51,649 nucleotides of DNA from Bacteroidales bacterium (GTDB lineage: Bacteria; Bacteroidota; Bacteroidia; Bacteroidales; Prolixibacteraceae), in the NCBI GenBank assembly GCA_015654795.1, contig JAATGF010000155.1, positions 1 through 51,649 on the forward strand, given 5' to 3'. The translations under genes and the position numbers were made by a program. A model generated the notes under the pieces. It saw nothing but the letters and a program-made list of their open reading frames with translations, ran no database searches and had not been told where the DNA came from. Of the stretch, positions 32,737 to 42,576 are shown piece after piece; position 1 is the first letter of the stretch, and each line of letters begins with the position of its first letter.

Positions 32737-34590
32737 TTAAACCGGTGCCTTCCAATCACCATATTCTATCATCAATTTCTTCAGTTCCTCAACTGCATTC
32801 TCGGTGTCAACATGGCGTTTGATCAATTTCTGCCCTTTGTATAAATTTATTTTCCCTTTACCTGCACCTACAAATCCATAATCAACGTCCCCCATTTCGC
32901 CTGGACCGTTTACAACGCAACCCATTATTCCAATCTTAAGGTTCTTCAAATGGTTGAAGTGAAGCTTAACCTCGGCAAGCGTATCCCGAAGATCGAACAG
33001 TGTTCTTCCGCATCCGGGACAGGAGATAAACTCAGTTTTCGTCACCCGCATACGGCTCGCTTGTAATATGCCAAAAGCAAGATTCTTCAATTCATTGTAA
33101 CCAATATTTCCCCCGTTGGATAACAGAATCCCATCACCATATCCATCAATAAAAAGTCCGCCCAGATCAGTAGATGCCTTAATCAAAAGATCTTCGTAAT
33201 TATTTTCTTTATATGATCGGTGCAGAATCACAGGATTCTTGCAAATATGAGCATCCAGTTCCATAAAGAAAGCGCGCATTTCAGCATAACAATTGAGGTT
33301 ATCACTCTCCATGATCAGGATAACCTTCCGTTCTCGCTTTAGTTTTTCGATAATCTCGGGATTTTCCTCTTTAAAGACGTCATACGTCTTTTTGTTAACC
33401 CTTACAAAGCGCATCTGACCCGTGTAATTATCATTGAAAAGATAATCTTCAAGTGACAAAATCGGGTATGATTTATTTCCGCGATCAAGTACCCGCTTAC
33501 CATCATAAAAATATTCAGGTTCAATGCCTGAATTAACCGAGCGGATCTCTTCTCGTGTATATTTATTGAGACTGCCAATCACTACAACAGGTTTCTTCCC
33601 ACCAATATCATTAACCGGACGGGTTGAACGACGTTCATATTCAAAAGGATTGGTCTGAGCAACAAGAGGCGCTTTTATAGGCGCATGATTTTCCCTTCCC
33701 TTAAATATGTCAACCAGTTTACGCGCAAATGGAATTTCGGCGGCAGGATCTTCAGTGAGAGAAATTCGAATTGTATCTCCGATTCCGTCAGCCAGAAGTG
33801 CTCCCGATCCGACAGCCGATTTTATCCTTCCGTCTTCTCCTTCACCGGCTTCTGTAACGCCAATATGAAAAGGGTAATTCATATCTTCCAGACGCATCCG
33901 GTAATTCATCAGCCGGACGGTATAAACCATCATTCGTGTATTACTCGACTTAATGGAGACGACAATATTGTGATATTCTTGTTTTTTACAAATTCTGAGA
34001 AACTCCAGCACTGACTCGACAATTCCTGCCGGAGTATCACCATAACGGCTCATAATCCTGTCGGAAAGTGATCCTTGATTGGCGCCAATACGAAGTGCGG
34101 TACCACGTTCTTTGCATTCCTTGATAAACGGCACAAACCGCTCTTCTATCCTGGAGAGCTCCTCACGATATTCTTCATCAGTATAATTAACCTTCTCGAA
34201 GGTGGCGCGTTTATCGTAGAAATTACCGGGATTAATCCTTACTTTTCTGACGTATTTGATGGCCGTTTCTGCAGCAGCGGGATTAAAATGAACATCGGCA
34301 ACAAGAGGGTTTGGATAACCTCTCCGATCAAGCTCAGCCCTTATATTCTGCAAATTCTCGGCTTCTCTGATTCCCTGAGCGGTAACCCGGACGAAGTCAG
34401 CGCCTGCATTTAATATTCGAATAACTTGATTTACAGTAGCCTCAGTATCGTTAGTGTCAGTGTCGGTCATTGACTGAAGCCGAATGGGATACAGTCCGCC
34501 CAATGTTACCATCCCAATTTTGACTATTTCAGTTTCCTGTCTTTTGAATCGTAAAAGGGAATCGATGTAATTGAAATTTTGGTTCTTCAT
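32737..34590 (-). CDS. ispG: 4-hydroxy-3-methylbut-2-enyl diphosphate synthase, long form
   Basis: It converts 2-C-methyl-D-erythritol 2,4-cyclodiphosphate to HMBPP in the MEP isoprenoid pathway. The protein has 617 residues, the three-domain form seen in Bacteroidota, Chlamydiae and plants. N-terminal TIM barrel with GGLYPIRLQSMTDTDTND, VADVHFNPAAAE and VRINPGNF; an insert domain (about residues 290-490); and the C-terminal 4Fe-4S domain with CPGCGRTLFDL and GCVVNGPGEMGDVDYGFVG, giving the three cysteines and the Glu. The start is well set by MKNQNFNYIDSL. Divergent from gldA, 79 bp away. Confidence 0.96.
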   Translation of the reverse strand: MKNQNFNYIDSLLRFKRQETEIVKIGMVTLGGLYPIRLQSMTDTDTNDTEATVNQVIRILNAGADFVRVTAQGIREAENLQNIRAELDRRGYPNPLVADVHFNPAAAETAIKYVRKVRINPGNFYDKRATFEKVNYTDEEYREELSRIEERFVPFIKECKERGTALRIGANQGSLSDRIMSRYGDTPAGIVESVLEFLRICKKQEYHNIVVSIKSSNTRMMVYTVRLMNYRMRLEDMNYPFHIGVTEAGEGEDGRIKSAVGSGALLADGIGDTIRISLTEDPAAEIPFARKLVDIFKGRENHAPIKAPLVAQTNPFEYERRSTRPVNDIGGKKPVVVIGSLNKYTREEIRSVNSGIEPEYFYDGKRVLDRGNKSYPILSLEDYLFNDNYTGQMRFVRVNKKTYDVFKEENPEIIEKLKRERKVILIMESDNLNCYAEMRAFFMELDAHICKNPVILHRSYKENNYEDLLIKASTDLGGLFIDGYGDGILLSNGGNIGYNELKNLAFGILQASRMRVTKTEFISCPGCGRTLFDLRDTLAEVKLHFNHLKNLKIGIMGCVVNGPGEMGDVDYGFVGAGKGKINLYKGQKLIKRHVDTENAVEELKKLMIEYGDWKAPV

Positions 34591-34621
34591 TCCTGTTGTC
34601 TGTTATAGCCGAAAGCTTTTG

Positions 34622-34629
34622 CAAATTTA
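34622..34629 (-). promoter_or_regulatory. Candidate -7 element for ispG
   Basis: On the minus strand this reads TAAATTTG, matching the Bacteroidota TAnnTTTG consensus, 32 bp before the ispG start codon. A matching TTTG at -33 is not clear. Confidence 0.4.
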
Positions 34630-34644
34630 TTCTTTATTTTGAAT

Positions 34645-34652
34645 TAAATTTG
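34645..34652 (+). promoter_or_regulatory. Candidate -7 element for gldA
   Basis: TAAATTTG matches TAnnTTTG, 17 bp before the gldA start. A TTTG lies at 34618-34621 with 23-bp spacing, slightly longer than ideal. The element faces the ispG one, so the two promoters nearly overlap. Confidence 0.45.
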
Positions 34653-34669
34653 TTGAAAAATTAGTTACA

Positions 34670-35575
34670 ATGTCGGTACGCGTCGAATCAGTCACAAAAA
34701 TATATGGGAATCAGAAAGCATTAGATAAAGTTTCCTTCACAGTCAACTCGGGCGAGATTGTCGGATTCCTGGGGCCCAACGGCGCCGGAAAGTCGACAAT
34801 GATGAAAGTTATCACCGGGTTCTTGCACGCTGAAGAAGGGGACGTCTGGATAAATGGGGCAGTTATCGGTGAAAATGCACGCGAAATAAGACGTCAGATT
34901 GGTTACCTTCCCGAAAATAATCCGCTTTACACCGACCTGTATATTACTGAATACCTTGAATATGTAGCCGGAATCTATCATCTGAAAACCGTTCAGTCAC
35001 GTGTTAAAGAGATGATCGGACTAACGGGACTTGAACCCGAGAAGCACAAAAAGATCGGGGCCTTATCGAAAGGATACCGGCAGCGTGTCGGTATCGCTCA
35101 GGCGCTGATTCACGATCCGTCGATACTCATACTCGACGAACCAACTTCAGGTCTCGATCCTTCTCAAATCGTTGAAATCAGGCAATTAATCCGTAATATA
35201 AGTACCAGCAAAACCGTGATGCTATCGACCCACATTATGCAGGAAGTAGAAGCGTTATGCGATCGGATCATGATTATCAACCATGGCAAAATTGTTGCAA
35301 CCGATACCCCGGCAAATATTAAATCACTTGCGACTACAAGCATCCGGAAGGTTTTGGTCGAATTTGCAGAATCCATTAATCAAAGCAAACTACATGAAAT
35401 AGAAGGCATTGTCGAAATTCAGCCTTTATCAGAGAAAACATGGCTTATTAATGGCGGGGAAACCGACCTTCGTCCCCTGATTTTCAAATTTGCAGTCGCT
35501 AACGAATTGACCATTTTGACCTTAAACAAACAGGAATCAAGTCTTGAAAATGTATTTCTGGAGATAACGAGGTAA
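34670..35575 (+). CDS. gldA: ABC transporter ATP-binding protein, GldA type
   Basis: A protein of 301 residues with Walker A GPNGAGKST (residues about 35-43), Q-loop QIGYLPENNPLYTDLYITEY, signature LSKGYRQRVGIAQAL, Walker B ILILDEPTSGLDP and the H-loop STHIMQEVE. PENNPLYTDLYITEYL and the C-terminal tail EIEGIVEIQPLSEKTWLING fit GldA, the ATPase of the gliding-linked GldAFG transporter that is conserved in many Bacteroidota, motile or not. No permease genes (gldF, gldG) lie next to it; the downstream kilobase is repeats. Assignment to GldA rather than another ABC-2 ATPase is likely but not certain. Confidence 0.82.
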   Translation: MSVRVESVTKIYGNQKALDKVSFTVNSGEIVGFLGPNGAGKSTMMKVITGFLHAEEGDVWINGAVIGENAREIRRQIGYLPENNPLYTDLYITEYLEYVAGIYHLKTVQSRVKEMIGLTGLEPEKHKKIGALSKGYRQRVGIAQALIHDPSILILDEPTSGLDPSQIVEIRQLIRNISTSKTVMLSTHIMQEVEALCDRIMIINHGKIVATDTPANIKSLATTSIRKVLVEFAESINQSKLHEIEGIVEIQPLSEKTWLINGGETDLRPLIFKFAVANELTILTLNKQESSLENVFLEITR

Positions 35576-35764
35576 TTATTGGGAAAGGCACTTCATAAAA
35601 TTCACTAACGAATCTCCTCATCGCCAAAACAGCAAAGAATCTGATATCCCAGCTTTTTAAGCAATTTGAATCAATTGATGCCAGATTCCCTGTTTATAAT
35701 AATAGCGACGATTCTATTTTCTCCCTCCCTTACAACATCCTCATCATGCTTATACCAGTCCTAA

Positions 35765-36360
35765 GCAATGGAAATAAATAAATGTCGTCTTTTGCCAGCA
35801 CGTGATTTGTAGACTTTCAAAACACAATGCACTTTTAATGTATATTTATTATAATTTGAATAAATAGCCCGGATGGATTTGGTTCATGTTTCGTCGATAT
35901 CGGGCCTGGGTATCAGGTCCTATGCCCGCATCGTATCCACAAACAAAGATTTTTAATGACTAATGCCATAATGACTTTTTCAATGACGGCGAAGCCAATG
36001 ACCTTTTCAATGACGAATGACCTTTCCAAATGACGGCGAAGCCATTGACCTTTTCAATGATTTTTTAATGACCCTTAATGACATTCATCTCTCCATGTCT
36101 CCCCATCCCTTTTCCCATCGCCCCATCTCCCCTTCCCCTCTTCGTGACTTTTCCATTTTTGGTCGCCTCTTCGCCCTTTCTTTACCCTTCTCCCATCGCC
36201 TTTTCGCCCATTCTCCATGTCTCCCCATCGCCTTTTCGCCCCATCATTTTCATAATCTGTATTTCCTGACCTCCATGAAACCGACATCCAATGACCTTTT
36301 CAATGACGAATGACCTTTCCAAATGACGGCGAAGCCAATGACCTTTTCAATGACCCTTAA
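35765..36360. repeat. Composite dispersed repeat, copy 2, with CGCC array
   Basis: It starts AATGGAAATAAATAAATGTC, continues through TAGCCCGGATGGATTTGG, ATCAGGTCCTATGCCCGC and TCCACAAACAAAGATTTTTA, then AATGACCTTTTCAATGACG units, the array, and again AATGAC units. The same order is found at 44265. Confidence 0.82.
36085..36260 (+). repeat. Low-complexity CCCCATCGCC array between gldA and metK, block 1
   Basis: C-rich units such as CCCATCGCCCCATCTCCCC and CATCGCCTTTTCGCC, interrupted by CGTGACTTTTCCATTTTTGG, which recurs in block 2. Confidence 0.85.
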
Positions 36361-36364
36361 TGAA

Positions 36365-36570
36365 ATTCATTCTCTCCATCGCCTCACTCTTTTTCCCATT
36401 TCCCCTTCGCCTCTTCGCCTTTCGTGACTTTTTCATTTTTGTCTCCCCTTCTCCCTCTCTTTACCCTTCTCCCATCGCCTCTTCGCCCTATCGCCTCTTC
36501 GCCTTTCGTGACTTTTCCATTTTTGTCGCCTCTTCTCCCCTTCGCCCTTTCTTTACCTTTCTCCCTTCCA
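36365..36570 (+). repeat. Low-complexity CTCTTCGCC array, block 2
   Basis: C-rich units CGCCTCTTCGCC and CTTCTCCC with the repeated CGTGACTTTTTCATTTTTG spacer twice. Same orientation as block 1. Confidence 0.85.
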
Positions 36571-36622
36571 TTCACTTTCAAATGGACTATTAATACACAA
36601 TCTAAATAAAAATTCACAATAA

Positions 36623-36655
36623 TTTGTATTTCTCAAACAAAAGACTATATCTTTG
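36623..36655 (+). promoter_or_regulatory. Bacteroidota-type promoter of metK
   Basis: TTTG (36623-36626) and TATCTTTG (36648-36655) are separated by 21 bp, close to the Bacteroidota primary sigma consensus TTTG / TAnnTTTG. Transcription should begin near 36661-36664, just before the candidate riboswitch. Confidence 0.65.
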
Positions 36656-36663
36656 CGCCGTTA

Positions 36664-36718
36664 TTTGTGGATAAATTTGATTGATTGCAACCACGGGAAA
36701 AAATGCTAAAACAAAATT
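36664..36718 (+). promoter_or_regulatory. Candidate SAM-II riboswitch in the metK leader
   Basis: GTGG (36667-36670) pairs with CCAC (36691-36694) to form stem P1. The loop ends in the conserved TTGCA, whose GCA (36687-36689) pairs with TGC (36704-36706), and TTTG (36676-36679) can pair with CAAA (36712-36715), giving the pseudoknot. GCTAAA (36705-36710) is the conserved SAM-II core. The spacing and A-rich linker agree with the class known from Alphaproteobacteria and Bacteroidota. Its position at the start of the metK transcript, a SAM synthetase gene, supports feedback by SAM. Not confirmed by a covariance search. Confidence 0.62.
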
Positions 36719-36806
36719 TTCGGATTCTTCCATATCAATCAACTATCCCTGTAATTCATTAATTATTAATTGTTCCAAATTTTCGGGACAGAAAATTATT
36801 TTTATT

Positions 36807-38096
36807 ATGGGATATCTTTTTACTTCAGAATCGGTGTCTGAAGGACACCCTGACAAAGTTGCCGATCAGATTTCGGATGCGGTACTTGATGAATTTTTGG
36901 CGTACGACCCCAACTCAAAAGTGGCCTGCGAAACCTTGGTTACAACAGGTCAGGTTATTCTGGCTGGCGAAATCAAATCACAAACCTATGTTGATGTGCG
37001 CGAGGTGGCTCGCAGGGTAATCAACCGGATCGGATATACAAAAGCAGAATACCAGTTCGATGGCGATTCGTGTGGTGTTTTAACCGCTTTGCATGAACAA
37101 TCGCCTGATATTAATCGTGGCGTTGATAAGATCGACCGCGAAAACCAGGGAGCTGGTGATCAGGGGATGATGTTTGGTTACGCATCCTCTGAAACAGAGA
37201 ATTACATGCCATTGTCGCTCGACTTGTCACATCTGTTATTGCGCGAACTTGCTGCGATACGTCGGGGCGGTGAAGTGATGACTTATCTTCGTCCCGATTC
37301 AAAATCGCAGGTTACAATTGAGTATGATATTAATAATAAACCAGTTAAAGTTCATACGATTGTAGTTTCAACTCAGCATGACGATTTCCTTCAGCCTGAA
37401 AACGATTCGCCTGAAGCGCAGGCATTGGCTGATCAGGCGATGTGTGACAAAATCAAGGAAGATGTTCAGAAATTCCTGATTCCCGCAATCATTGCCAAAT
37501 TGCCCGCATCAACTCAGAAACTATTTAAACCAGGGTACATTTTGTATGTCAACCCTACCGGGAAATTTGTGATCGGAGGCCCTCACGGCGATACTGGTTT
37601 AACCGGACGCAAAATCATCGTTGATACTTATGGCGGGAAAGGGGCACATGGTGGTGGCGCTTTCTCAGGAAAAGATCCATCGAAAGTTGACCGTTCTGCT
37701 GCCTATGCCGCCAGACATATCGCTAAAAATATGGTTGCCGCAGGTATCGCAGAAGAGATTTTAGTACAGCTTGCTTACGCAATTGGTGTTGCACAACCGG
37801 TGAACATTTACGTAAACACCTATGGAACAGCCAAAGTTAAGTTAAATGATGGCGAGATTGCTGAAAAGATATCTTCACTATTCGATCTCCGTCCATATGC
37901 AATAGAAGAGCGTCTAAAACTCCGTAACCCAATTTACGAAGAAACAGCAGCTTATGGACATATGGGACGTACCCCTCAAACAGTTGTAAAGAAATACTCA
38001 TCTCCCTACTTTGGTGATATAGTGAGAGAAGTTGAACTCTTTACGTGGGAAAAACTCGATTATATCGATAAAATCAAAGTTGCATTTGGCGTTTAA
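36807..38096 (+). CDS. metK: S-adenosylmethionine synthetase
   Basis: It makes SAM from methionine and ATP. The protein has 429 residues from ATG 36807; an in-frame start at 36681 would run through the candidate riboswitch and is rejected. Landmarks: [20 protein letters not shown] at the N-terminus, [12 protein letters not shown], the P-loop-like [20 protein letters not shown] and [20 protein letters not shown], with the conserved K-D-P near the metal site. Length is typical of Bacteroidota. A convergent terminator separates it from the efflux operon. Confidence 0.97.
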   Translation: MGYLFTSESVSEGHPDKVADQISDAVLDEFLAYDPNSKVACETLVTTGQVILAGEIKSQTYVDVREVARRVINRIGYTKAEYQFDGDSCGVLTALHEQSPDINRGVDKIDRENQGAGDQGMMFGYASSETENYMPLSLDLSHLLLRELAAIRRGGEVMTYLRPDSKSQVTIEYDINNKPVKVHTIVVSTQHDDFLQPENDSPEAQALADQAMCDKIKEDVQKFLIPAIIAKLPASTQKLFKPGYILYVNPTGKFVIGGPHGDTGLTGRKIIVDTYGGKGAHGGGAFSGKDPSKVDRSAAYAARHIAKNMVAAGIAEEILVQLAYAIGVAQPVNIYVNTYGTAKVKLNDGEIAEKISSLFDLRPYAIEERLKLRNPIYEETAAYGHMGRTPQTVVKKYSSPYFGDIVREVELFTWEKLDYIDKIKVAFGV

Positions 38097-38121
38097 TCCG
38101 CACAACCAATTCATAAAAAAA

Positions 38122-38159
38122 CCGGGTAAATTCACACAGAATTACCCGGCTTTATTTTT
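38122..38159. terminator. Bidirectional terminator between metK and the efflux operon
   Basis: CCGGGTAA (38122-38129) pairs with TTACCCGG (38142-38149), with TTC/GAA extending the stem inside. It has an A-run before and CTTTATTTTT after, so it can end both convergent transcripts. Confidence 0.75.
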
Positions 38160-38193
38160 AATTTTCAAATTCTCAAATTGGCATATTATCTCA

Positions 38194-39465
38194 TCAAAAA
38201 CTAATATCCCAAATACCTGCCGCCTTTTCAAGTTCAACCAGCGCAACTGCCCGGTTAAAGAGTGTTTCGTAATAATTTTGCTGAACATCGTTATAAGTAC
38301 GTTGGGCATTCAGAACCTCGAGCAATGATGTTTCCCCCCGATTATAACTGTATATCTTTCCTTTACGAACATTTTGCGCACTTTCGAGCATTCCCTGATC
38401 ATAGCTCTCAACCTGTTTACATAAAGACCGATACCGTTGCATTGCCTGAGTAATTTCAATACTGATCTGCAAATCAGCTTTCTTATAGAGCTCCTCTGAT
38501 TGTGCTATCTGAAATTGAGCCATTTTCACTGACCCTTTATAATAATTCGAAAATTTAAGAGGAATCGCTACACCAGCTGTAAAAGTATTCGCAGTTGGCC
38601 CGTTACCGATTGAGGGATAGTTGCTTTCGATTCCCAGTTTCAAATCAAGATCAATATTCCGCTCCTTATGAGCCAATTTTAAAGCCTTATTAGCCACTTC
38701 TTTGTTATAAAGTGCAGCAACAAGATCCGCTCTTTTACTCCGGGCGACATTGATGAGATCCGTCAATATAAAAGATCGTGCATTGAGTGTCAGGCTTCCG
38801 TCGGGAACCCACAAAGTATCCGGACTTGTAGTGCCGGTGATCATTGAAAGTTGAAGATAAGAACTTTTAAGATCTGCCTCTGCCTGTAATAGTTCATTCA
38901 AAAGCGATCCTGCTTCCAACTTACTTTGTGTGGCGTCAATTTCCATGATACTACCTAGCTTCAACCTGATACTATCGGCTTCAGAAAGTCGTTTCATCGT
39001 CTCATAAGAGCTAAGCTTTACAGCGAAAAGCTGTTTTTGTTTCAGTGCTTCCAAAAACGTGATTGCGGATTCCGCTTCCAGATTTCGAAAGAAATCTGAT
39101 AATAGCGCTTTCGACAGCTCGTGCTCGCTTTTTGCCAAATCAATGCGAGCTTTACGCTTTCCAAACAATTCTATCGTTGTACCGAGTTCAGAGATAAACC
39201 CTTGGGCGGTCTTTAAATCTCCCTCCCGATCCTGCGTAACATCCACACTAAGTGACGGATCCGGAAATACTTTTGCGATCTCAATGGCCGCCTCCGATTT
39301 ACTGACTTCATATCGTTCTGCGGAATAATCGAGATTGTGCTTACTGACCATATCCATAAAGTCAATAAACCTGAGCGGTATTCGCAGAGATGAAGTATCT
39401 GTTTGTGATCGGGACACTTGAACCTGACACAACAGACTAATAAGGCATATTGGAATTATTTTCAT
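38194..39465 (-). CDS. Outer-membrane efflux protein (TolC/CzcC-like)
   Basis: This is the outer-membrane channel of a three-part RND efflux pump. The protein has about 423 residues from ATG 39465 (MKIIPICLISLLCQVQVSRS gives a clean signal peptide); ATG 39480 overlaps the end of the RND gene and is a possible alternative. Long helical segments with heptad pattern, such as ELSKALLSDFFRNLEAESAI, and the C-terminal YNRGETSLLEVLNAQRTYND are typical of TolC repeats. It is the last gene of the operon; the metal range cannot be set from this subunit. Confidence 0.9.
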   Translation of the reverse strand: MKIIPICLISLLCQVQVSRSQTDTSSLRIPLRFIDFMDMVSKHNLDYSAERYEVSKSEAAIEIAKVFPDPSLSVDVTQDREGDLKTAQGFISELGTTIELFGKRKARIDLAKSEHELSKALLSDFFRNLEAESAITFLEALKQKQLFAVKLSSYETMKRLSEADSIRLKLGSIMEIDATQSKLEAGSLLNELLQAEADLKSSYLQLSMITGTTSPDTLWVPDGSLTLNARSFILTDLINVARSKRADLVAALYNKEVANKALKLAHKERNIDLDLKLGIESNYPSIGNGPTANTFTAGVAIPLKFSNYYKGSVKMAQFQIAQSEELYKKADLQISIEITQAMQRYRSLCKQVESYDQGMLESAQNVRKGKIYSYNRGETSLLEVLNAQRTYNDVQQNYYETLFNRAVALVELEKAAGIWDISF

Positions 39466-39469
39466 CTTT

Positions 39470-42400
39470 TTAAATCTCATTTTTTCTATGCTGATCAACA
39501 ACCGACCATTTTTTCTCCATCAGATAATATAAAGCCGGCAATACATAAAGCGTTATCAATGTCGCAAATAGCAGACCGTAAACAATTACTGTTGCCAACG
39601 GGCGCTGAACATCAGAACCAATTCCGGTAGAAACCGACGCAGGAAGCAATCCGAGCACGGCTACCGTCGCAATCATTAAAACTGGTCGAAAACGATGATG
39701 CGCTCCTTTAATTACAGCCTCTTTAAGTTCCATTCCATGCTTTCGAAGTGAATTAATATGGGCAATCATAATGACACCGTTTTGAATGGAAACGCCAAAA
39801 AGCGCTATAAATCCCACAGCAGAAGAGACGTTTAAAGTCATTCCACGCACATTCAGCGCAAGCATTCCTCCGAAAAGCGCCAGTGGTACTGCGCTCATCA
39901 GTAAGCCTGCCTGGCGGAACTTGCCAAATGTACCGAAAAGCAATAAAAACATAATTGCCAGGGCAAAAGGGACAATAAATCCAAGACGTGAATAAGCTCT
40001 GTTCTGGTTTTCAAATTGGCCGCTCCACCGAATGTTACATCGCTCATGGTTATACTTCACATTTTGGGTAATTTTCTTCTGGGCAATGTTTATAAATTCT
40101 GAAAGATCGATTCCCCGTAGATTGATGCGCAAGGTGACATATCGTTTATTCATCTCCCTTGTAATCGAACTTGCACCAGTACTTAGTTTTATATCAGCAA
40201 CTTGTGAAAGAGGAATTTTCGCGCCGGAACCTGAAGTAAGCATCAGATTACCAATCTTTTCCGGTGTATTTCTGCTATTATCGGTGTAGCGGCAAATCAC
40301 ATCGTATACTTTATTTCCGATGAAAATCTGAGAAATGGCCTTTCCTCCTATCGCAACTTCAACCAGTTCAGCAACATCCGAGACATTCAAACCATATTGG
40401 GCGATTTTATCGCGGTCAGCATGAATCTGCAATTGTGGCTGTGGTGGTTCCTGATCAATTGCAAGATCAACCGCACCCGGAATTGTCTTCAGCACATTTA
40501 AAACATCCTCCGCAACTTTACGACTCTCTTTCAAATCTTCACCATAAACTTTTACAGCCAGATCACTGTGTGTCCCGGCAATCTGATCCATCACCATGTC
40601 GATGATTGGTTGCGAAAACCCAACAGAATAGCCGGGCATCGATTCAAATTCCTTCGCCATTTCCTCAATCAGGTCACTTTTCTTCTTCCCATGCTTCCAC
40701 TCACTATATGGTTTTAAACCGATTGAGCATTCAAGATGTGAAATAGAAAACGACTCTGCACCCTCATCATCCCGGCCTGTCTGCACCATGGCATAGGTCA
40801 CCTCTTCATATTTCATCAGCCGCTGTCGCAGCGTGTCGCTCATTGCTTTTGATTTGTCGAGTGATATTCCGGGAGGAAGCTGCACCTGCAGCCATATTGA
40901 TCCTTCATCCAATTGGGGAAGGAAATCTTTTCCTACCGTGATCGTCAGAATCGTAGCTGCAATCAAAATAACTCCAAGAGGGGCAAACACTGATTTTGGC
41001 TTAGCCAAAATCTTTTCTGTCTGTCGGCTATAAATACTGGATAGCTTCGTCAGCCATTTATTCTGATAAGTCTTTTGCGGTTTTTTATAGAGAACATAAG
41101 CCAATCCGGGAATTAAAAACAGGGCAACAGCCAATGCTCCCAGTAATGCATAACCTACAGTGAAAGCCATCGGTGTAAAAAGTTTTTTCTCGACCCTTTC
41201 GAAAGCAAACAAAGGTAAATAGGCAGTGATAATTATTACTGATGAGAAAAAGACCGGCTTGGCAACTTCAACGGTTCGCTCAACAATTGACTTCTCCTCC
41301 AGTTCAAGATCCGGATAATCCTCCCGTTTCTTTAGGATCGTTTCCATCATCACAATTGCCCCTTCGACGATAATACCAAAATCTATCGCACCCAGCGAGA
41401 GGAGATTCGCCGGAATATTCGTAATCATCATGAGCAAAAAAGCAATGAGCAGAGCGATCGGAATTGTAATTGCCACCAGTAATGCACCCCGCCAACTCCC
41501 CAGGAAAACGATCAGAACAATCAAAACAAGAAAGATGCCTTCGAGTAAGGTATGCGAAACAGTATTCAAGGTAGTCCCCACAAGGTCTGTCCGATCCATA
41601 AAAGGATGAATTTTAACGCCTTCGGGTAAAATTTCGTTATTAAGTTCTTCCACCGATTTATGAACCTCTGTTAATACCTTAGAGGGATTCTGATAACGAA
41701 GTAATTGCACAACTCCCTCAACAGTTTCGGAATAGCTCCGACTTCTGTCAGTAAAGCCCAGAACTCCTTTGCGTTCCAGATTTCCATATTTCAATTCTCC
41801 AAGATCTTTGACAAAAACAGGGACTCCGTTTTTCGTCTTAACTACAATCTTACCCAGGTCATTTAAATCTTTCACGAGTCCGATTCCACGGATCACGTAA
41901 CCCAGATCACCCTGGTAAAGCATGCTGCCACCTGCATTCGTATTGTTCTTCTCAATCTTTTCAGAGACATCCGATAAAGTCAGGTTATATTGTTCCAGCT
42001 TCACAGGATCAATCTCAATCTGAAACTGTGTTGTAATTCCTCCAAAATTGCTCACATCGGCAACTCCTGTTACCTGCTTAAGCCGTGGAATGATCACCCA
42101 TTTATTGAGGTCGGTTAACGCCCGTAAGTCGTGATTTTTACTTTCGATAATATAGCGATAGATCTCTCCTGTTGGCGAAGTCAATGGATTTAATTCGGGA
42201 ACAGCCCCATACGGAAGTTCAACGCCGGCAAGTCGCTCCTGTACACGCTGACGGGCCCAGTAATCATCTGTTCCATCTTCGAAAACAAGGATAACAGCTG
42301 ATAATCCAAATGTATTTTTACTGCGCATCACGTGCAGACCAGGTAAACCATTCAAATCCCGCTCAATAGGAATCGTAATCTGTTGTTCGATTTCCTCGGC

Positions 42401-42568
42401 AGCCAGCCCTGGAACCTGGGTAATCACCTGAACTGTTACATCGGCAATATCGGGATAAGCCTCTATTGATAGTTGTTGCCATGAATAAAATCCCATTATG
42501 GATATGATCACAAATAAACCAACCATCATCCATCTTTTACGGATGGCCAATAATATAACTCCGTGCAT
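39470..42568 (-). CDS. Heavy-metal efflux RND transporter (CzcA/CusA family)
   Basis: This is the inner-membrane proton-driven pump of the system. The protein has 1032 residues, normal for the family: N-terminal membrane helix, periplasmic domains with DGTDDYWARQRVQERL and GSIWLQVQLPPGISLDKSKA, and 12 membrane segments in total. The heavy-metal subgroup motif AIDFGIIVEGAIVMMETIL is in helix 4 and holds the acidic residues of the proton relay. It could export Zn/Co/Cd or Cu/Ag; I do not choose between them. Its stop overlaps or abuts the channel gene, and 8 bp separate it from the adaptor gene. Confidence 0.93.
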   Translation of the reverse strand: MHGVILLAIRKRWMMVGLFVIISIMGFYSWQQLSIEAYPDIADVTVQVITQVPGLAAEEIEQQITIPIERDLNGLPGLHVMRSKNTFGLSAVILVFEDGTDDYWARQRVQERLAGVELPYGAVPELNPLTSPTGEIYRYIIESKNHDLRALTDLNKWVIIPRLKQVTGVADVSNFGGITTQFQIEIDPVKLEQYNLTLSDVSEKIEKNNTNAGGSMLYQGDLGYVIRGIGLVKDLNDLGKIVVKTKNGVPVFVKDLGELKYGNLERKGVLGFTDRSRSYSETVEGVVQLLRYQNPSKVLTEVHKSVEELNNEILPEGVKIHPFMDRTDLVGTTLNTVSHTLLEGIFLVLIVLIVFLGSWRGALLVAITIPIALLIAFLLMMITNIPANLLSLGAIDFGIIVEGAIVMMETILKKREDYPDLELEEKSIVERTVEVAKPVFFSSVIIITAYLPLFAFERVEKKLFTPMAFTVGYALLGALAVALFLIPGLAYVLYKKPQKTYQNKWLTKLSSIYSRQTEKILAKPKSVFAPLGVILIAATILTITVGKDFLPQLDEGSIWLQVQLPPGISLDKSKAMSDTLRQRLMKYEEVTYAMVQTGRDDEGAESFSISHLECSIGLKPYSEWKHGKKKSDLIEEMAKEFESMPGYSVGFSQPIIDMVMDQIAGTHSDLAVKVYGEDLKESRKVAEDVLNVLKTIPGAVDLAIDQEPPQPQLQIHADRDKIAQYGLNVSDVAELVEVAIGGKAISQIFIGNKVYDVICRYTDNSRNTPEKIGNLMLTSGSGAKIPLSQVADIKLSTGASSITREMNKRYVTLRINLRGIDLSEFINIAQKKITQNVKYNHERCNIRWSGQFENQNRAYSRLGFIVPFALAIMFLLLFGTFGKFRQAGLLMSAVPLALFGGMLALNVRGMTLNVSSAVGFIALFGVSIQNGVIMIAHINSLRKHGMELKEAVIKGAHHRFRPVLMIATVAVLGLLPASVSTGIGSDVQRPLATVIVYGLLFATLITLYVLPALYYLMEKKWSVVDQHRKNEI

Positions 42569-42576
42569 ATAACTAA

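Larger units (their letters stand above)
35576..36622. other. Long repeat-filled region between gldA and metK
   Basis: No credible gene. It carries a full composite repeat starting near 35765 with TCGTATCCACAAACAAAG, a first set of AATGACGGCGAAGCC units, a CGCC array (36085-36260), a second set of AATGAC units and a second array (36365-36570). Several ORFs run through the arrays on both strands but encode only Ser/Pro-rich or Arg/Gly/Glu-rich repeat peptide. Confidence 0.75.

Noticed and set aside
36017..36617. Several ORFs on both strands rich in Ser/Pro/Phe or Arg/Gly/Glu
   Set aside because: They only translate the CGCC and AATGAC arrays; composition is pure repeat and overlapping ORFs exist in several frames.
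36681..36806. Longer N-terminus for MetK
   Set aside because: It would translate the candidate riboswitch; the family begins at [15 protein letters not shown] right after ATG 36807.
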